Source of the DNA: an uncultured Ruminococcus sp.
GTDB lineage: Bacteria; Bacillota; Clostridia; Oscillospirales; Ruminococcaceae
Length of the DNA stretch: 64,000 nt
Direction: 5' to 3'
NCBI GenBank assembly: GCA_934435205.1
Contig: CAKSAK010000001.1
Location: 372,001 to 436,000 of the forward strand
A program made the translations under genes and the position numbers. Below, piece by piece: positions 1 to 9,169 of the stretch (positions within the stretch are counted from its first letter, which is position 1; each line of letters opens with the position of its first letter). The notes under the pieces were generated by a model. The model worked only from the letters and a program-made list of their open reading frames with translations. It was not told the DNA's origin and did no database searches.

Positions 1-329
1 GTAACTATCTGGGTATACTTTTCTCCGTTCACAGTATAACCTATTTTCCATTCAACAAAGACCTGATCTTCACCGCCGCTAAAAGACGGCATTGTTGTTT
101 TTACCTTCTGCAAAGCCTTTGCCTGCATTGGCTCATAATGGTCTTCTTCGGGAATATTCTGTTCTTGATCCGGGAAAAACCGATAGCCTTTAAGCGCCTT
201 GATACCGAAATATATCAGCCCTATTCCTGTAAGGAACAGAATTATCCCTCCGATTCCCTGCCAGCCAAGGTTAACGCCTGCCAAAACACTGACCTTGAAA
301 TTTTCAGCTAAAAGCATTAATTCGTTCAT
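1..329 (-). CDS. Small membrane protein, DUF3592-like (3' end outside window)
   Basis: The reading frame is open from an ATG at 329 to the window edge, so the C-terminus is missing. A hydrophobic segment lies at about residues 22-45 (GIGGIILFLTGIGLIYFG). It is followed by an acidic linker and the start of a soluble domain that contains YTVNGEKYTQ, which resembles the extracytoplasmic part of DUF3592-type proteins. The ATG overlaps the TGA of the upstream gene by four bases (ATGA), so the two are translationally coupled. The upstream neighbour has a similar layout (hydrophobic segment plus a YxxxG-containing soluble domain), so the two may be paralogous partners. Function is unknown. Confidence 0.6.
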   Translation of the reverse strand, partial: MNELMLLAENFKVSVLAGVNLGWQGIGGIILFLTGIGLIYFGIKALKGYRFFPDQEQNIPEEDHYEPMQAKALQKVKTTMPSFSGGEDQVFVEWKIGYTVNGEKYTQIV

Positions 330-949
330 TCCGTCACCTCGTTTCTTTCAGAGGAATCGGGCGAGATAATGACAATATGTCCGCTTTCCGACCCGCTGTC
401 CTCGAAGGTTTTCATATTAAAAGTATGTATGAAAGTCATTATAGAGATTACAGCAAACACCGCTGCAAAAGCTCCGAAAAAAATTCTCATGCTTATCCCG
501 TAAACAAATTCGCCGCGGCATTCATTTTCAATTTCGGCGATACCGTCTGCATAATCCGAAAGGTAAAAATCGTCGGGATCATTCTCACCATAACATATAT
601 TTACATAGCCGTCGTTAAGAATGTTTTCGATAAATTTGCGGTAAACTATGCCGCTTTGATCTGTATATTCGATTTCAAGCTGGTTTACATAGGAAGTATA
701 CGCTCCCCTGCTTTCGGAAAAATCCTCATATTCGGATCTGCTTTCCCCTACTACCTTAGCAAACGTTTTAACATATTTACTGCAATCATCGGAACTTTCT
801 GAATTTCCGTAACGCTTACAGCCGATCTTTACAAATCCAACTGCCGCCAGTGCCGACGCAACAGCCAATATACAGGCAAAAACAAATGCCGCAGTAATAC
901 TGCTTTGTGAATAGTATACTGTCAAAACCAAAGGTTCACGGTAAATCAT
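326..949 (-). CDS. Membrane protein with two transmembrane segments, DUF3592-like
   Basis: This is a protein of about 207 residues, starting at the ATG at 949, which has a GGGGGT Shine-Dalgarno; an ATG at 961 is in frame but has no ribosome binding site. A transmembrane helix at about residues 19-40 is followed by a soluble domain (about 45-145) with YTSYVNQLEIEYTDQSG and VNICYGENDPDDFYL, the pattern of DUF3592 domains. A second helix lies at about 150-175, followed by a short polar tail. It overlaps the next gene by four bases. No catalytic motif is visible. DUF3592 similarity is by eye and function is unknown. Confidence 0.6.
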   Translation of the reverse strand: MIYREPLVLTVYYSQSSITAAFVFACILAVASALAAVGFVKIGCKRYGNSESSDDCSKYVKTFAKVVGESRSEYEDFSESRGAYTSYVNQLEIEYTDQSGIVYRKFIENILNDGYVNICYGENDPDDFYLSDYADGIAEIENECRGEFVYGISMRIFFGAFAAVFAVISIMTFIHTFNMKTFEDSGSESGHIVIISPDSSERNEVTE

Positions 950-970
950 TGATACCCCCATAATTAAAAA

Positions 971-996
971 GGGGCAGGCAAATGACTGCCTGCCCC
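971..996 (-). terminator. Intrinsic terminator downstream of pgk
   Basis: A perfect 10-bp stem, GGGGCAGGCA with TGCCTGCCCC around a six-base loop, is followed on the minus strand by TTTTTAATT. It lies 28 bases after the pgk stop codon and just before the two membrane genes. Confidence 0.9.
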
Positions 997-1023
997 AGCT
1001 TTTAAGTCGAGCAAATATATAAA

Positions 1024-2247
1024 TTACTTGTCGGCAATAACGTCGATACCCGGAAGAACCTTGCCCTCGAGATATTCAAGAGAAGCTCCGCCGCCTGTTG
1101 AGATGTGGCTCATCTTGTCGGCAAAACCAAGCTGAATTACAGCCGCCGCAGAATCGCCGCCGCCGATGATAGTTGTAGCGTCTGTTTCAGCAAGTGCCTT
1201 TGCAACTGCGATAGTACCCTTTGCAAGTGTTGGGTTCTCGAACACGCCCATAGGACCGTTCCAAACAACTGTCTTTGCAGACTTAACAGCCTCGCCGAAG
1301 AGAGCCTGTGTCTTTGTGCCGATATCAAGGCCTTCCTTGTCAGCTGGGATCTTATCAGAATCAACAACTTCTACATCGATAGGAGCGTCGATAGGATCAG
1401 GGAAACCTGCTGCAACTGTTGTGTCGATAGGGAGAAGAAGCTTCTTGCCGAGCTTTTCAGCCTTTGCCATCATTTCCTTACAGTAGTCGATCTTTGTATC
1501 GTCAACGAGGGAAAGACCAACTTCCTTGCCCTGTGCCTTAAGGAATGTATATGCCATACCGCCGCCGATGATAAGTGTATCGCACTTCTCGAGGAGGTTT
1601 GAGATAACGTTGAGCTTATCTGCTACCTTTGCGCCGCCGAGGATAGCAACGAATGGTCTAACAGGTGTTTCAACTGCATTTCCGAGATAGTTGATCTCTT
1701 TCTGCATGAGGTAACCAACTGCTGTTTCCTTAACGAACTTTGTAACGCCTGCTGTAGAAGCATGAGCTCTGTGAGCTGAACCGAAAGCGTCCATTACGAA
1801 TACTTCATCGTCAACGAGGTCTGCCAGTTCCTTAGCGAAAGCTTCGCCGTTCTTTGTTTCCTCAGCACCTCTGAATCTTGTGTTCTCAAGAACAACGATA
1901 TCGCCGTCAGCCATTTCTGCAACAGCCTTCTTAGCGTTGTCGCCAACTACTGTATCGTCAGCAGCGAATGTAACCTTTGTTTCAGGAAGAAGCTCTGCAA
2001 GTCTTGCAGCAGCAGGAGCAAGTGAGAACTTAGCCTCTGGGCCGTTCTTTGGCTTGCCAAGATGTGAACACAGAACTACCTTGCCGCCGTCAGCTACCAG
2101 CTTCTTGATAGTTGGGAGAGCAGCTGTGATTCTGTTATCGTTTGTAATAACGCCGTCCTTAAGAGGAACGTTGAAGTCAACTCTTACGAGTACCTTTTTG
2201 CCCTTTACATTAATGTCATCAACAGTAACTTTGTTTAAACCTGCCAT
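1024..2247 (-). CDS. pgk: Phosphoglycerate kinase
   Basis: It transfers the acyl phosphate of 1,3-bisphosphoglycerate to ADP, the first ATP-yielding step of lower glycolysis, in the cytoplasm. The protein starts MAGLNKVTVDD at 2247, with GAGAGGTG about eight bases upstream; an in-frame extension to 2265 lacks a start signal. At about 407 residues it has normal length. N-terminal substrate motif VLVRVDFNVPL, LCSHLGKP, the hinge region, and the C-terminal nucleotide motifs VWNGPMGVFE and IIGGGDSAAA are all present. It stands alone between its own promoter and a strong terminator, with no gap or tim neighbour in the window. Confidence 0.98.
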   Translation of the reverse strand: MAGLNKVTVDDINVKGKKVLVRVDFNVPLKDGVITNDNRITAALPTIKKLVADGGKVVLCSHLGKPKNGPEAKFSLAPAAARLAELLPETKVTFAADDTVVGDNAKKAVAEMADGDIVVLENTRFRGAEETKNGEAFAKELADLVDDEVFVMDAFGSAHRAHASTAGVTKFVKETAVGYLMQKEINYLGNAVETPVRPFVAILGGAKVADKLNVISNLLEKCDTLIIGGGMAYTFLKAQGKEVGLSLVDDTKIDYCKEMMAKAEKLGKKLLLPIDTTVAAGFPDPIDAPIDVEVVDSDKIPADKEGLDIGTKTQALFGEAVKSAKTVVWNGPMGVFENPTLAKGTIAVAKALAETDATTIIGGGDSAAAVIQLGFADKMSHISTGGGASLEYLEGKVLPGIDVIADK

Positions 2248-2312
2248 TTTAAAGACACCTCTCAATTTAATTTTTTAATTCACGTTGTTAAAAAACTAAC
2301 AACCTTACCTTT

Positions 2313-2341
2313 ATTATATAACATACCGTCATAAAAATCAA
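2313..2341 (-). promoter_or_regulatory. Sigma-A promoter for pgk
   Basis: On the minus strand TTGATT (2341-2336) and TATAAT (2318-2313) are separated by exactly 17 bases. They lie about 65 bases upstream of the pgk start codon. A small GTTGTT/AACAAC inverted repeat follows in the leader. Confidence 0.8.
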
Positions 2342-2385
2342 GTATTTTTTTATAATTTTTACCCTGATTTTATAACTTTAGGCTT

Positions 2386-4653
2386 TTAAAGTGCGTCCAC
2401 CTTTATCTCGCCGTTGTCAGCGGATATTGCCACAGCAGACACTGCGCCCTCGCCCTTGTCTATAAGCAGTTCGGCTATCTTATCCTCCACATCATTTCTT
2501 ATGACACGGCGGATGTCTCTTGCGCCAAGCTTCTGACCGAATGCCTTATGTGCGATAATTTTCAGAGCTTCGTCTGTATATCTCAGGCTGATATGTTTCT
2601 CCTCCAGCGGTGATTTCATCTCATCGAGCATAAGTCCTGCTATGCCTGCGTAATTTTCCTCTGTGAGCGGATTGAACACAACTATCTCGTCTATTCTTCC
2701 AAGAAACTCAGGTCTGAGGAAATCTCTCAGGGCTTTCATTGCCTTATCCTTTGCGATATCACTGTCGGTCTTATTAAAGCCTACGCCTGTATCTCTGTCG
2801 GTAGAGCCTGCGTTTGAGGTCATGACGATAACAGTGTTTTCAAATGAAACGCTTCTGCCCTGTGAATCATTGATACGTCCCTCGTCAAGTATCTGGAGGA
2901 GTATGTTCATAACGTCAGGGTGAGCCTTTTCTATCTCGTCGAAAAGCACCACTGAATATGGTCTGCGGCGCACCTTTTCGGTGAGCTGACCCGCCTCGTC
3001 AAAGCCTACATATCCCGGAGGTGAGCCGATAAGCTTTGATACTGAGTGCTTCTCCATATACTCGGTCATGTCAACTCTGATAAGCGGCTCGGTAGCGTCA
3101 AAAAGCTCTTCTCCAAGAACTTTAACAAGCTCTGTTTTTCCAACGCCTGTTGGTCCTACGAAAATGAATGAAGCCGGTCTGCGGCGCTTTGAAAGCTGCA
3201 CCCTTGTACGCTTTATTGCCTTTGCGACCTTATCCACTGCCTCGTCCTGGCCGATAACACGCTTTGAAAGGGCTTCTTTAAGATGCTTTATCTTGTCATA
3301 CTCGGTCTGAGCTATCTTATTGGCAGGGATACCTGTCCAAAGCTCTATTACCTTTGAGATATCTTCCTCTGTGACCTGAACGTTTTTAAGAGTTTCTTCC
3401 ACCTCTTTGAGTCTGTTCTGGATCCTGAGTATCTCGCCCTTTTCCTTTGCGATTATCTCATAGTCAGGGTCTGGCTTCTGCTCGTAATCCTCAACGAGCT
3501 TTTCATGCTTTTTAAGCTCCTCGTTAAGTGCGTCGAACTCTTCTATCTCAGGCGTTCTGATACTTGTGCAGGCGCAGGCTTCGTCAAGGAGGTCTATCGC
3601 CTTATCAGGGAGAAATCGGTCGTTGATATATCTTTCAGAAAGCACTGCACACTCTCTGAGCATATCGTCTGATATTTTTACTCTATGGAAATTCTCGTAA
3701 TACTGCTTTATGCCCTCAAGAACTGTGATTGTGTCCTCAACTGTCGGCTCGGAAACTGTTACAGGCTGGAAACGTCTTTCAAGTGCGGAATCCTTTTCAA
3801 TATACTTTCTGTATTCCTTGAAAGTCGTTGCGCCTATTACCTGTATCTCGCCTCTTGAAAGGGACGGTTTCAGGATATTAGCGGCATTCATCGTTCCCTC
3901 GTTGTCACCTGTTCCAACGAGCGTATGCACCTCGTCGATAAAGAGTATAACATTGCCCTGCTCTTTTACTTCCTCTACAAGTCCTTTACAACGGCTCTCG
4001 AACTGTCCTCTGAACTGAGTGCCTGCAACAAGTGCGGTCAAGTCGAGGAGATAAAGCTCCTTATCCTTTATATGGAACGGCACATCTCCGCCAACTATCC
4101 TCTGTGCGATACCCTCGGCAATGGCTGTTTTACCAACACCAGGTTCGCCTATAAGGCATGGGTTGTTCTTCTGACGTCTTGACAGGATATGGATAACTCT
4201 TGATATCTCCTTATCTCTGCCCACAACGTTATCAAGCTTGCCCTCTCTTGCTTTCTGGGTAAGATTTGTGCAATAGTTGTTGAGAAATTTAAGCTTTTTC
4301 TTTTTATCCTTTGGCTTTTTCTCACCGCTCTCCTCGGTGGTCTTAGGCATACCTCCTGCAAGGTTGCTGAAAAGATTGCCAGCGTCACCGCCAAAAAGAT
4401 TGCTCAGGAAGTTAGTTCCGCCAGGCTCAAAATCGTCCCCGTCGGAAGCCTCCATAAGCTGATTTGACATTGCTTCAAGGTCATCGTCTGAGATGCCCAT
4501 TGCTTTCATATAATCGTCCACCTGTGAAATGCCAAGCTCCTTGGCACAAACAAGGCAAAGTCCCTCGTTTTTCTTGTGCTGAGGGTCCTTGGCGTTCATC
4601 TGTGAGATAAATACCACAGCAGGACGCTTTTTACATCTTGAACACATTAACAT
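2386..4653 (-). CDS. clpE: ATP-dependent Clp protease ATP-binding subunit, ClpE-like
   Basis: This is a Hsp100 AAA+ unfoldase of 755 residues that would feed substrates to ClpP. The first 40 residues carry two Cys pairs (MCSRC and CLVC), the N-terminal zinc-binding domain that distinguishes ClpE from ClpC; the long ClpC N-domain is absent. Two ATPase modules follow: Walker A GEPGVGKTAIAEG in D1 and GPTGVGKTELVKV in D2, with a charged middle domain between them (about residues 375-430). A TGVGF element in D2 matches the ClpP-docking loop. The start at 4653 has GGAG eight bases upstream. It follows cvpA by 39 bases, so it is probably cotranscribed. ClpE versus a ClpC variant is the only uncertainty. 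No CtsR gene is nearby. Confidence 0.93.
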   Translation of the reverse strand: MLMCSRCKKRPAVVFISQMNAKDPQHKKNEGLCLVCAKELGISQVDDYMKAMGISDDDLEAMSNQLMEASDGDDFEPGGTNFLSNLFGGDAGNLFSNLAGGMPKTTEESGEKKPKDKKKKLKFLNNYCTNLTQKAREGKLDNVVGRDKEISRVIHILSRRQKNNPCLIGEPGVGKTAIAEGIAQRIVGGDVPFHIKDKELYLLDLTALVAGTQFRGQFESRCKGLVEEVKEQGNVILFIDEVHTLVGTGDNEGTMNAANILKPSLSRGEIQVIGATTFKEYRKYIEKDSALERRFQPVTVSEPTVEDTITVLEGIKQYYENFHRVKISDDMLRECAVLSERYINDRFLPDKAIDLLDEACACTSIRTPEIEEFDALNEELKKHEKLVEDYEQKPDPDYEIIAKEKGEILRIQNRLKEVEETLKNVQVTEEDISKVIELWTGIPANKIAQTEYDKIKHLKEALSKRVIGQDEAVDKVAKAIKRTRVQLSKRRRPASFIFVGPTGVGKTELVKVLGEELFDATEPLIRVDMTEYMEKHSVSKLIGSPPGYVGFDEAGQLTEKVRRRPYSVVLFDEIEKAHPDVMNILLQILDEGRINDSQGRSVSFENTVIVMTSNAGSTDRDTGVGFNKTDSDIAKDKAMKALRDFLRPEFLGRIDEIVVFNPLTEENYAGIAGLMLDEMKSPLEEKHISLRYTDEALKIIAHKAFGQKLGARDIRRVIRNDVEDKIAELLIDKGEGAVSAVAISADNGEIKVDAL

Positions 4654-4692
4654 TTTATTTGCTCCTTTCCTTACTGATAAACCCTTCGGTCA

Positions 4693-5571
4693 TCATTTAT
4701 ACAGAATATCAAAGAAGTAACTGAACAGATAGGTATTTTCAAAAACAGTGCTGTTGAACTTTGGAAGCTTGTTCTCGGTGGCGTTTATCACAGTGCAGAC
4801 CATAAAGGCTATCAGCACCAGATACAGACCGCCTTTGCAAAGACCAAGTGCCATGCCTGCGAAACGGTTTGCCGCTGTCAGACCTGCCATTCGGGTGAAA
4901 ACTCCCGACAGACGCAGGATAAGCCTTATGACTATCTCCATAAGCACATACACCGCCATGAACACGCAAAGCCTTATAAACATCAGTGCTATAGGTCGGA
5001 AAATGTTCTTTTCCAGATACTCAGCACCAGTTCTGCCGCCCTCAGAGAGAGCCTTTACGGCTTCGTCTATCTGCTCGGCAGTGAACTTCACCGCCTTAGA
5101 CAGACTTTTTCCGATCTTATTGCCCTCCAGCTTTTCGCTGAGCTTTTGGGGCATAACGCTGTGGATATACTCTGAAAGCTCCTCGCCCTTTTGCTGAGCG
5201 GTATCAAGGTCTGTTCCCTTTGAAACAAGCAGCTTTTCGGTATTCTCCGCAAGAGTGCCTGCCCCTGACAGGACATTTTTTATCTCCTCGTCTGAAAGGT
5301 CGATATCAACGCCCTCGTTTTTCAGCTCGTTGCTCACAAGCTTTGAAATGTCCGTCTGTTCAGCGGCGTTTTCAAGGCTCGTTATAAGCTGTGTTTTGAA
5401 ATATTTGTTATATACATTTTCAGCCGACATATTGGCTATAAGAAAAGCCACAAGTACGGCTGCCACTGTTCCGAGCATTGTGATGACATATCTCACAAAG
5501 CCCTTACAGTATCCTGTCAGAGCGGTCACGATAAGGATCATTATAACTGCTCCGTCAAAAACATATGCCAT
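4693..5571 (-). CDS. CvpA family membrane protein
   Basis: A protein of 292 residues starting MAYVFDGAV at 5571, preceded by AGGA; nine further upstream codons in frame have no ribosome binding site. Two N-terminal hydrophobic segments (residues 4-25 and 30-50) are followed by a long charged, probably extracytoplasmic insertion (about 55-185) and two or three C-terminal helices with GMALGLCKGGLYLVLIAF, the layout of the CvpA (colicin V production) family. The insertion is much longer than in the E. coli protein, which is usual in clostridia. It starts 16 bases after the upstream gene stops, so the two form an operon. The exact role is not established; related proteins affect envelope processes. 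Confidence 0.8.
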   Translation of the reverse strand: MAYVFDGAVIMILIVTALTGYCKGFVRYVITMLGTVAAVLVAFLIANMSAENVYNKYFKTQLITSLENAAEQTDISKLVSNELKNEGVDIDLSDEEIKNVLSGAGTLAENTEKLLVSKGTDLDTAQQKGEELSEYIHSVMPQKLSEKLEGNKIGKSLSKAVKFTAEQIDEAVKALSEGGRTGAEYLEKNIFRPIALMFIRLCVFMAVYVLMEIVIRLILRLSGVFTRMAGLTAANRFAGMALGLCKGGLYLVLIAFMVCTVINATENKLPKFNSTVFENTYLFSYFFDILYK

Positions 5572-5587
5572 ATTTTCCTGCCTTTCG

Positions 5588-7219
5588 TCAGGTCTCAAAA
5601 GCTATCTTATTTATCTCATGCAGACCTAGGAAATAAACGCTGTCATTGAGGTAAACAAAGTCAAGATACTCAGAGGACACTGCCGCTGTTGCAAGTAGAT
5701 TTCCTGCACTGTCATAGGCCTCTATATTATCCTCGCCCAGAAGGATCACCTTCTTGTTCTCTGCAGTCATTTTCTTAGGCTTGCCGCTTTGAGTATAAAC
5801 AACGCTATCAGGCTTATCCCCGTCAGAATCCGAACGGAACACCGCAAGAGTTCCTGTTTTGCGCTGTATGCCATCAAATGCTACTGCGGCAGTGGTATCT
5901 GTCAGGGCATAGTCTGAAAGCTCCTCAGGATATTCATACCGCATAAGTATTTTACCATTGCTGTCAAGCTTGTAGAAGCAGGTATCTCCCACTACCCAAT
6001 AGTCGCCGTTATCGTTTCGCTGAACAGCAACTGCGAGGGTTTCAAGCTGTTCGCTCTTCATCTTCTCCTCTGTGCTGTCAAAGGTCACATGGTAGATGAC
6101 CGAGCGGAGCGCTCCGCCACTGCTGGAAAAGGTTGAGATACAACAACCGCTTCCGTCCTTATCAAAGCTTATATCAAGTATTCTTCGTGAGCTTGACCAC
6201 TGATATATCTCAGCTCCCGAGGAGTCATAAACTGTCAGCACTGCGGCGTATTTTTCTGTCTGGGTGACAACTGCCACTGTGCTGTCAGGGGCTATTTCCG
6301 CCAAAAGTATAGACTGGTCTATATCCTTTGAGAGCAACTCGCCCTTTTTATTCAGCACTCTGAAAGAGTTTCCACCATTATCATAAACAAGCACACGCTT
6401 TCCAGATGTTCTTACAACAGGGTTTGCAAAGTTGTGAGAATTATCCGATATCTTATTGCCAGACTCGTCATAAAAAGCAATGTTCCTGTCGTCAACTCGA
6501 ACTATACCGTCGGAAAGCTGTTTTATAACGTTGACGGAGCTTTCATCAAAGGTCAGCGGGAAATTTCCGCTTTGCTTTTTGCCGTCGTTTACAATAGTGG
6601 CATGAGGTCTGTCCAAAATGCCCTCAAGCTTCGGCACCCACACTCCTCTTGAAGCGTAAACGCCAACTCCGAAAGCGACAACAACTGCTATGGCGGCTAT
6701 CTTTTTATAGAGTTTTTTGTTTTTCTCTTTCTTTCTTGCCGCTCTTATATCGGTGACGTTGGATATCTCCTCATGGGGCTTCTCAGACCTCTCTGCTTTC
6801 TCGGCTTTCTCAGCCTTTTTCTCTTTTCTGCTTTTATGCTCGGATTTTTCCTCTTTGCTTTCTGAAGCCTGCTCTTTATTTTCACCGCCTGATACTGTTA
6901 TCTTGCTTTCATCAGCTTTTTCAGGCTTTTCCTCCTCGGCTTTATCCTCGGTGTTCGTCAGCTCTATTCTGCTTCGTGACTCCTCGGCTTCTTCCGCTTC
7001 TTTTCGGAGCTGTTCTTCCTGCTCACGTTCCGCCGCTTTCTGAGCCGCCTTTTTCTGACGCTTTATCTCTCTGAAAGTAACGTTCGGCATAGGCTCTTCT
7101 GCACCGTGAAACTCGTCACGCTGAACAAAATCCGTCTGCTTGGTTATTCTTATTGTTTTTTCTTCTTTGGTAGGCGGATTTTTCTTTCTCCGCCTGTCCT
7201 TTGATCTTTTATCATTCAC
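5588..7219 (-). CDS. Membrane-anchored protein with extracytoplasmic beta-propeller-like domain (DUF5711-like)
   Basis: The reading frame lacks a plausible early ATG. A GTG at 7219, with AAGGA ten bases upstream and overlapping the truA stop by eight bases, gives 543 residues. Residues 1-170 are extremely rich in Lys, Glu and Arg and probably cytoplasmic. One hydrophobic segment (IAAIAVVVAFGVGVYAS) follows, then about 350 residues of short beta-rich repeats (for example GDYWVVGDTCFYKLDSNGK and LDFVYLNDSVYFLGLHEIN) that look like propeller blades outside the cell. This matches my recollection of DUF5711 proteins, which often sit beside cvpA in Firmicutes. Function is unknown; the operon links it to cvpA and clpE. 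Confidence 0.7.
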   Translation of the reverse strand: MNDKRSKDRRRKKNPPTKEEKTIRITKQTDFVQRDEFHGAEEPMPNVTFREIKRQKKAAQKAAEREQEEQLRKEAEEAEESRSRIELTNTEDKAEEEKPEKADESKITVSGGENKEQASESKEEKSEHKSRKEKKAEKAEKAERSEKPHEEISNVTDIRAARKKEKNKKLYKKIAAIAVVVAFGVGVYASRGVWVPKLEGILDRPHATIVNDGKKQSGNFPLTFDESSVNVIKQLSDGIVRVDDRNIAFYDESGNKISDNSHNFANPVVRTSGKRVLVYDNGGNSFRVLNKKGELLSKDIDQSILLAEIAPDSTVAVVTQTEKYAAVLTVYDSSGAEIYQWSSSRRILDISFDKDGSGCCISTFSSSGGALRSVIYHVTFDSTEEKMKSEQLETLAVAVQRNDNGDYWVVGDTCFYKLDSNGKILMRYEYPEELSDYALTDTTAAVAFDGIQRKTGTLAVFRSDSDGDKPDSVVYTQSGKPKKMTAENKKVILLGEDNIEAYDSAGNLLATAAVSSEYLDFVYLNDSVYFLGLHEINKIAFET

Positions 7220-7976
7220 CTTGTTCAGATCCTTTATCTTTATCGTAATACACTTCGTTAAGATACAATCCCTGTGGCGGAACGGTCTTTCCGCCTCTTG
7301 TTCTGTCCTTTGACGCAAGTATATCGGGTATTTGAGTTTCTCCTATCTTGCCCTCATTTATAAAAATAAGCGTGCCTACCATTATCCTTACCATATTGTA
7401 CAAAAAGCCGTCTCCCGAAACTGTGAATATCACAAGCTCGCCCTCACGTCTTACATGGAAAGAGAATATAGTCCTAACTGTATTCTCCTTGGTGCAATCG
7501 GTGGAACACATTGCCTTGAAATCGTGCGTTCCCACAAAATCCTGTGCCGCTTTGTCAAGCTTTTTCTCGTCTATTGGAAACCAACTGCGGTAGGCTGTAT
7601 CTTTATAAAAGGGATTTTTTATCTCGCTGTTATGGATAATATACTCATACTCCTTGCCGCTGCACATATATCTTGCGTGGAAATCAAGTGGGACTTTTTC
7701 GCACTCCAGCACTGAGATATCGTCAGGGAGCTTTGAATTAAGTCCGAAAACTATCCCACGGCAGGTTATTGTGGACTCTATAAGAAAGCTTGCACAAAAT
7801 CTTCTTGCGTGCACTCCTGCGTCCGTTCGTGAACAGCCATTCACTGTGACTGTCTGTCCTGTCAGCGAGAGGATAGCCTCTTCAAGCACCTGCTGAATGG
7901 CAAGGGCGTTGTTCTGCCTTTGCCACCCATGATAGGCTGTGCCGTTATAGGCAAGTATTATCCTGAAATTTGTCAT
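7212..7976 (-). CDS. truA: tRNA pseudouridine(38-40) synthase TruA
   Basis: It isomerises uridines 38, 39 and 40 in the anticodon arm of many tRNAs. The 254-residue protein opens with MTNFRIILAYNGTAYHGWQ, the family signature, and has the catalytic Asp52 in SRTDAGVHA. YEYIIHNS, HDFKAM and GDGFLYNMVRIMVGTL follow in the usual order. Its last bases overlap the next gene. The upstream 94-residue gene ends 17 bases before the start, which suggests cotranscription. Confidence 0.97.
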   Translation of the reverse strand: MTNFRIILAYNGTAYHGWQRQNNALAIQQVLEEAILSLTGQTVTVNGCSRTDAGVHARRFCASFLIESTITCRGIVFGLNSKLPDDISVLECEKVPLDFHARYMCSGKEYEYIIHNSEIKNPFYKDTAYRSWFPIDEKKLDKAAQDFVGTHDFKAMCSTDCTKENTVRTIFSFHVRREGELVIFTVSGDGFLYNMVRIMVGTLIFINEGKIGETQIPDILASKDRTRGGKTVPPQGLYLNEVYYDKDKGSEQGE

Positions 7977-7993
7977 GAGTATATCCCGTTTCT

Positions 7994-8278
7994 TTAGTCA
8001 AGTGTTATGGAATCTATATTGTCGATCCTTATTATTTTTGTCAAGTCCTTTTTCTTTTCGTGGACGATAAGCTTCACCCACTCGTCGTCTGCGTCAAGAA
8101 CGGTACATCTTGTACTGAAAAAGCCGTCGCCGTCAATGGTACATTCCATACCGATAAGGTCTTTTATAATGCCTGACATTTTACTTCCCCCATTTACATT
8201 TCTCTCGAGTTTCTTGAATTTTCTTTCCAAAGTGTCAAGTCTGTCATCTTGGTCCATATCTTTAAAAACACTACTCAT
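7994..8278 (-). CDS. Conserved small protein of unknown function
   Basis: The 94-residue protein starts at 8278 behind a perfect AGGAGGGG site. Residues 1-28 are a charged helix (DRLDTLERKFKKLERN), likely a coiled coil. The rest is a small beta-rich domain (IGMECTIDGDGFFSTR, CTVLDADDEWVKLIVHEKK, IIRIDNIDSITL) with the look of an Sm/PRC-type barrel. It lies 10 bases after ecfT and 17 before truA in the same operon. I do not recognise a named family. The good ribosome site and tight spacing make it a real gene. Confidence 0.75.
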   Translation of the reverse strand: MSSVFKDMDQDDRLDTLERKFKKLERNVNGGSKMSGIIKDLIGMECTIDGDGFFSTRCTVLDADDEWVKLIVHEKKKDLTKIIRIDNIDSITLD

Positions 8279-8288
8279 AATACCCCTC

Positions 8289-9092
8289 CTATATGACTAT
8301 ATTTATGACGATAACGCCTGCAAGGAACAGCACGCAGAATATCGAGCCGTAGAGATCGACTATGCTCATATGGAGCTGTTTCATTCTTGTTCTGCCCTCT
8401 CCGCCGTGGTAACAGCGACACTCCATTGCGAGTGCAAGCTCCTCGGCGTGTCTGAATGAAGCCACAAAAAGCGGTATCAGCACAGGGATAAGGGCTTTGG
8501 CTTTCTGTATCAGCGAGCCTGTTTCCATATCCGCTCCTCTTGCTTTCTGGGCTGACATTATCTTGTCTGTTTCCTCGATAAGTGTCGGGATAAATCTAAG
8601 CGCTATAGTCATCATCATTGCAAGCTCATGGACAGGCACTTTTATCTTTTTCAGCGGTGAAAGCAGTCTTTCGATAGCGTCTGTCAGGTCGATAGGCGAG
8701 GTGGTGTAGGTCAAAAGCGAAGTACCCACGATAAGGCAGATTATCCTTATCATCATGAACACCGCCGTGTCAACGCCCTCGTCTGTTATCTTGAGAAACT
8801 TCCACTCAAAATAGGCTTTGCCCGTTCTGATAAAAAGCAGATTGAGTATCGCCGTGAATATTATTATCGGCACAATAGGCTTCAAGCTTTTTAGCATGAG
8901 TTTGCCGGGTATTTTTGATATGATAAAAGTGAGGATAGTAAAGACTATGCCCACAAGAAGTCCCCACACGCTGTTTGCGACGAAAAGCATTACTATGAAA
9001 ACCGCCGTCATTATTATCTTTATTCGTGCGTCCATTCGGTGAATGACAGAATTTCCGGGAAAATACTGTCCTATAGTAATATCCTTTATCAA
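8289..9092 (-). CDS. ecfT: Energy-coupling factor transporter transmembrane protein EcfT
   Basis: It is the membrane scaffold of group II ECF transporters, coupling two ATPases to interchangeable vitamin-binding S components. I place the start at a TTG at 9092 (MIKDITIGQYFPG), preceded by GGAGGA with seven bases of spacing; the longer frame reads through this Shine-Dalgarno. The 267 residues contain five or six hydrophobic helices, an Ala-Arg-Gly coupling motif (QKARGADM) and the family's C-terminal RCYHGGEGRT. It is the third gene of ecfA1-ecfA2-ecfT. No S component lies within this window, as expected for the shared module. Confidence 0.95.
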   Translation of the reverse strand: MIKDITIGQYFPGNSVIHRMDARIKIIMTAVFIVMLFVANSVWGLLVGIVFTILTFIISKIPGKLMLKSLKPIVPIIIFTAILNLLFIRTGKAYFEWKFLKITDEGVDTAVFMMIRIICLIVGTSLLTYTTSPIDLTDAIERLLSPLKKIKVPVHELAMMMTIALRFIPTLIEETDKIMSAQKARGADMETGSLIQKAKALIPVLIPLFVASFRHAEELALAMECRCYHGGEGRTRMKQLHMSIVDLYGSIFCVLFLAGVIVINIVI

Positions 9093-9169
9093 GGTATATT
9101 CCTCCAATTTTCTATCTCAACTTACACAGTCCTGCTCTCTGCTCATATGGGTCAAAGGCAGTCCGCTGC

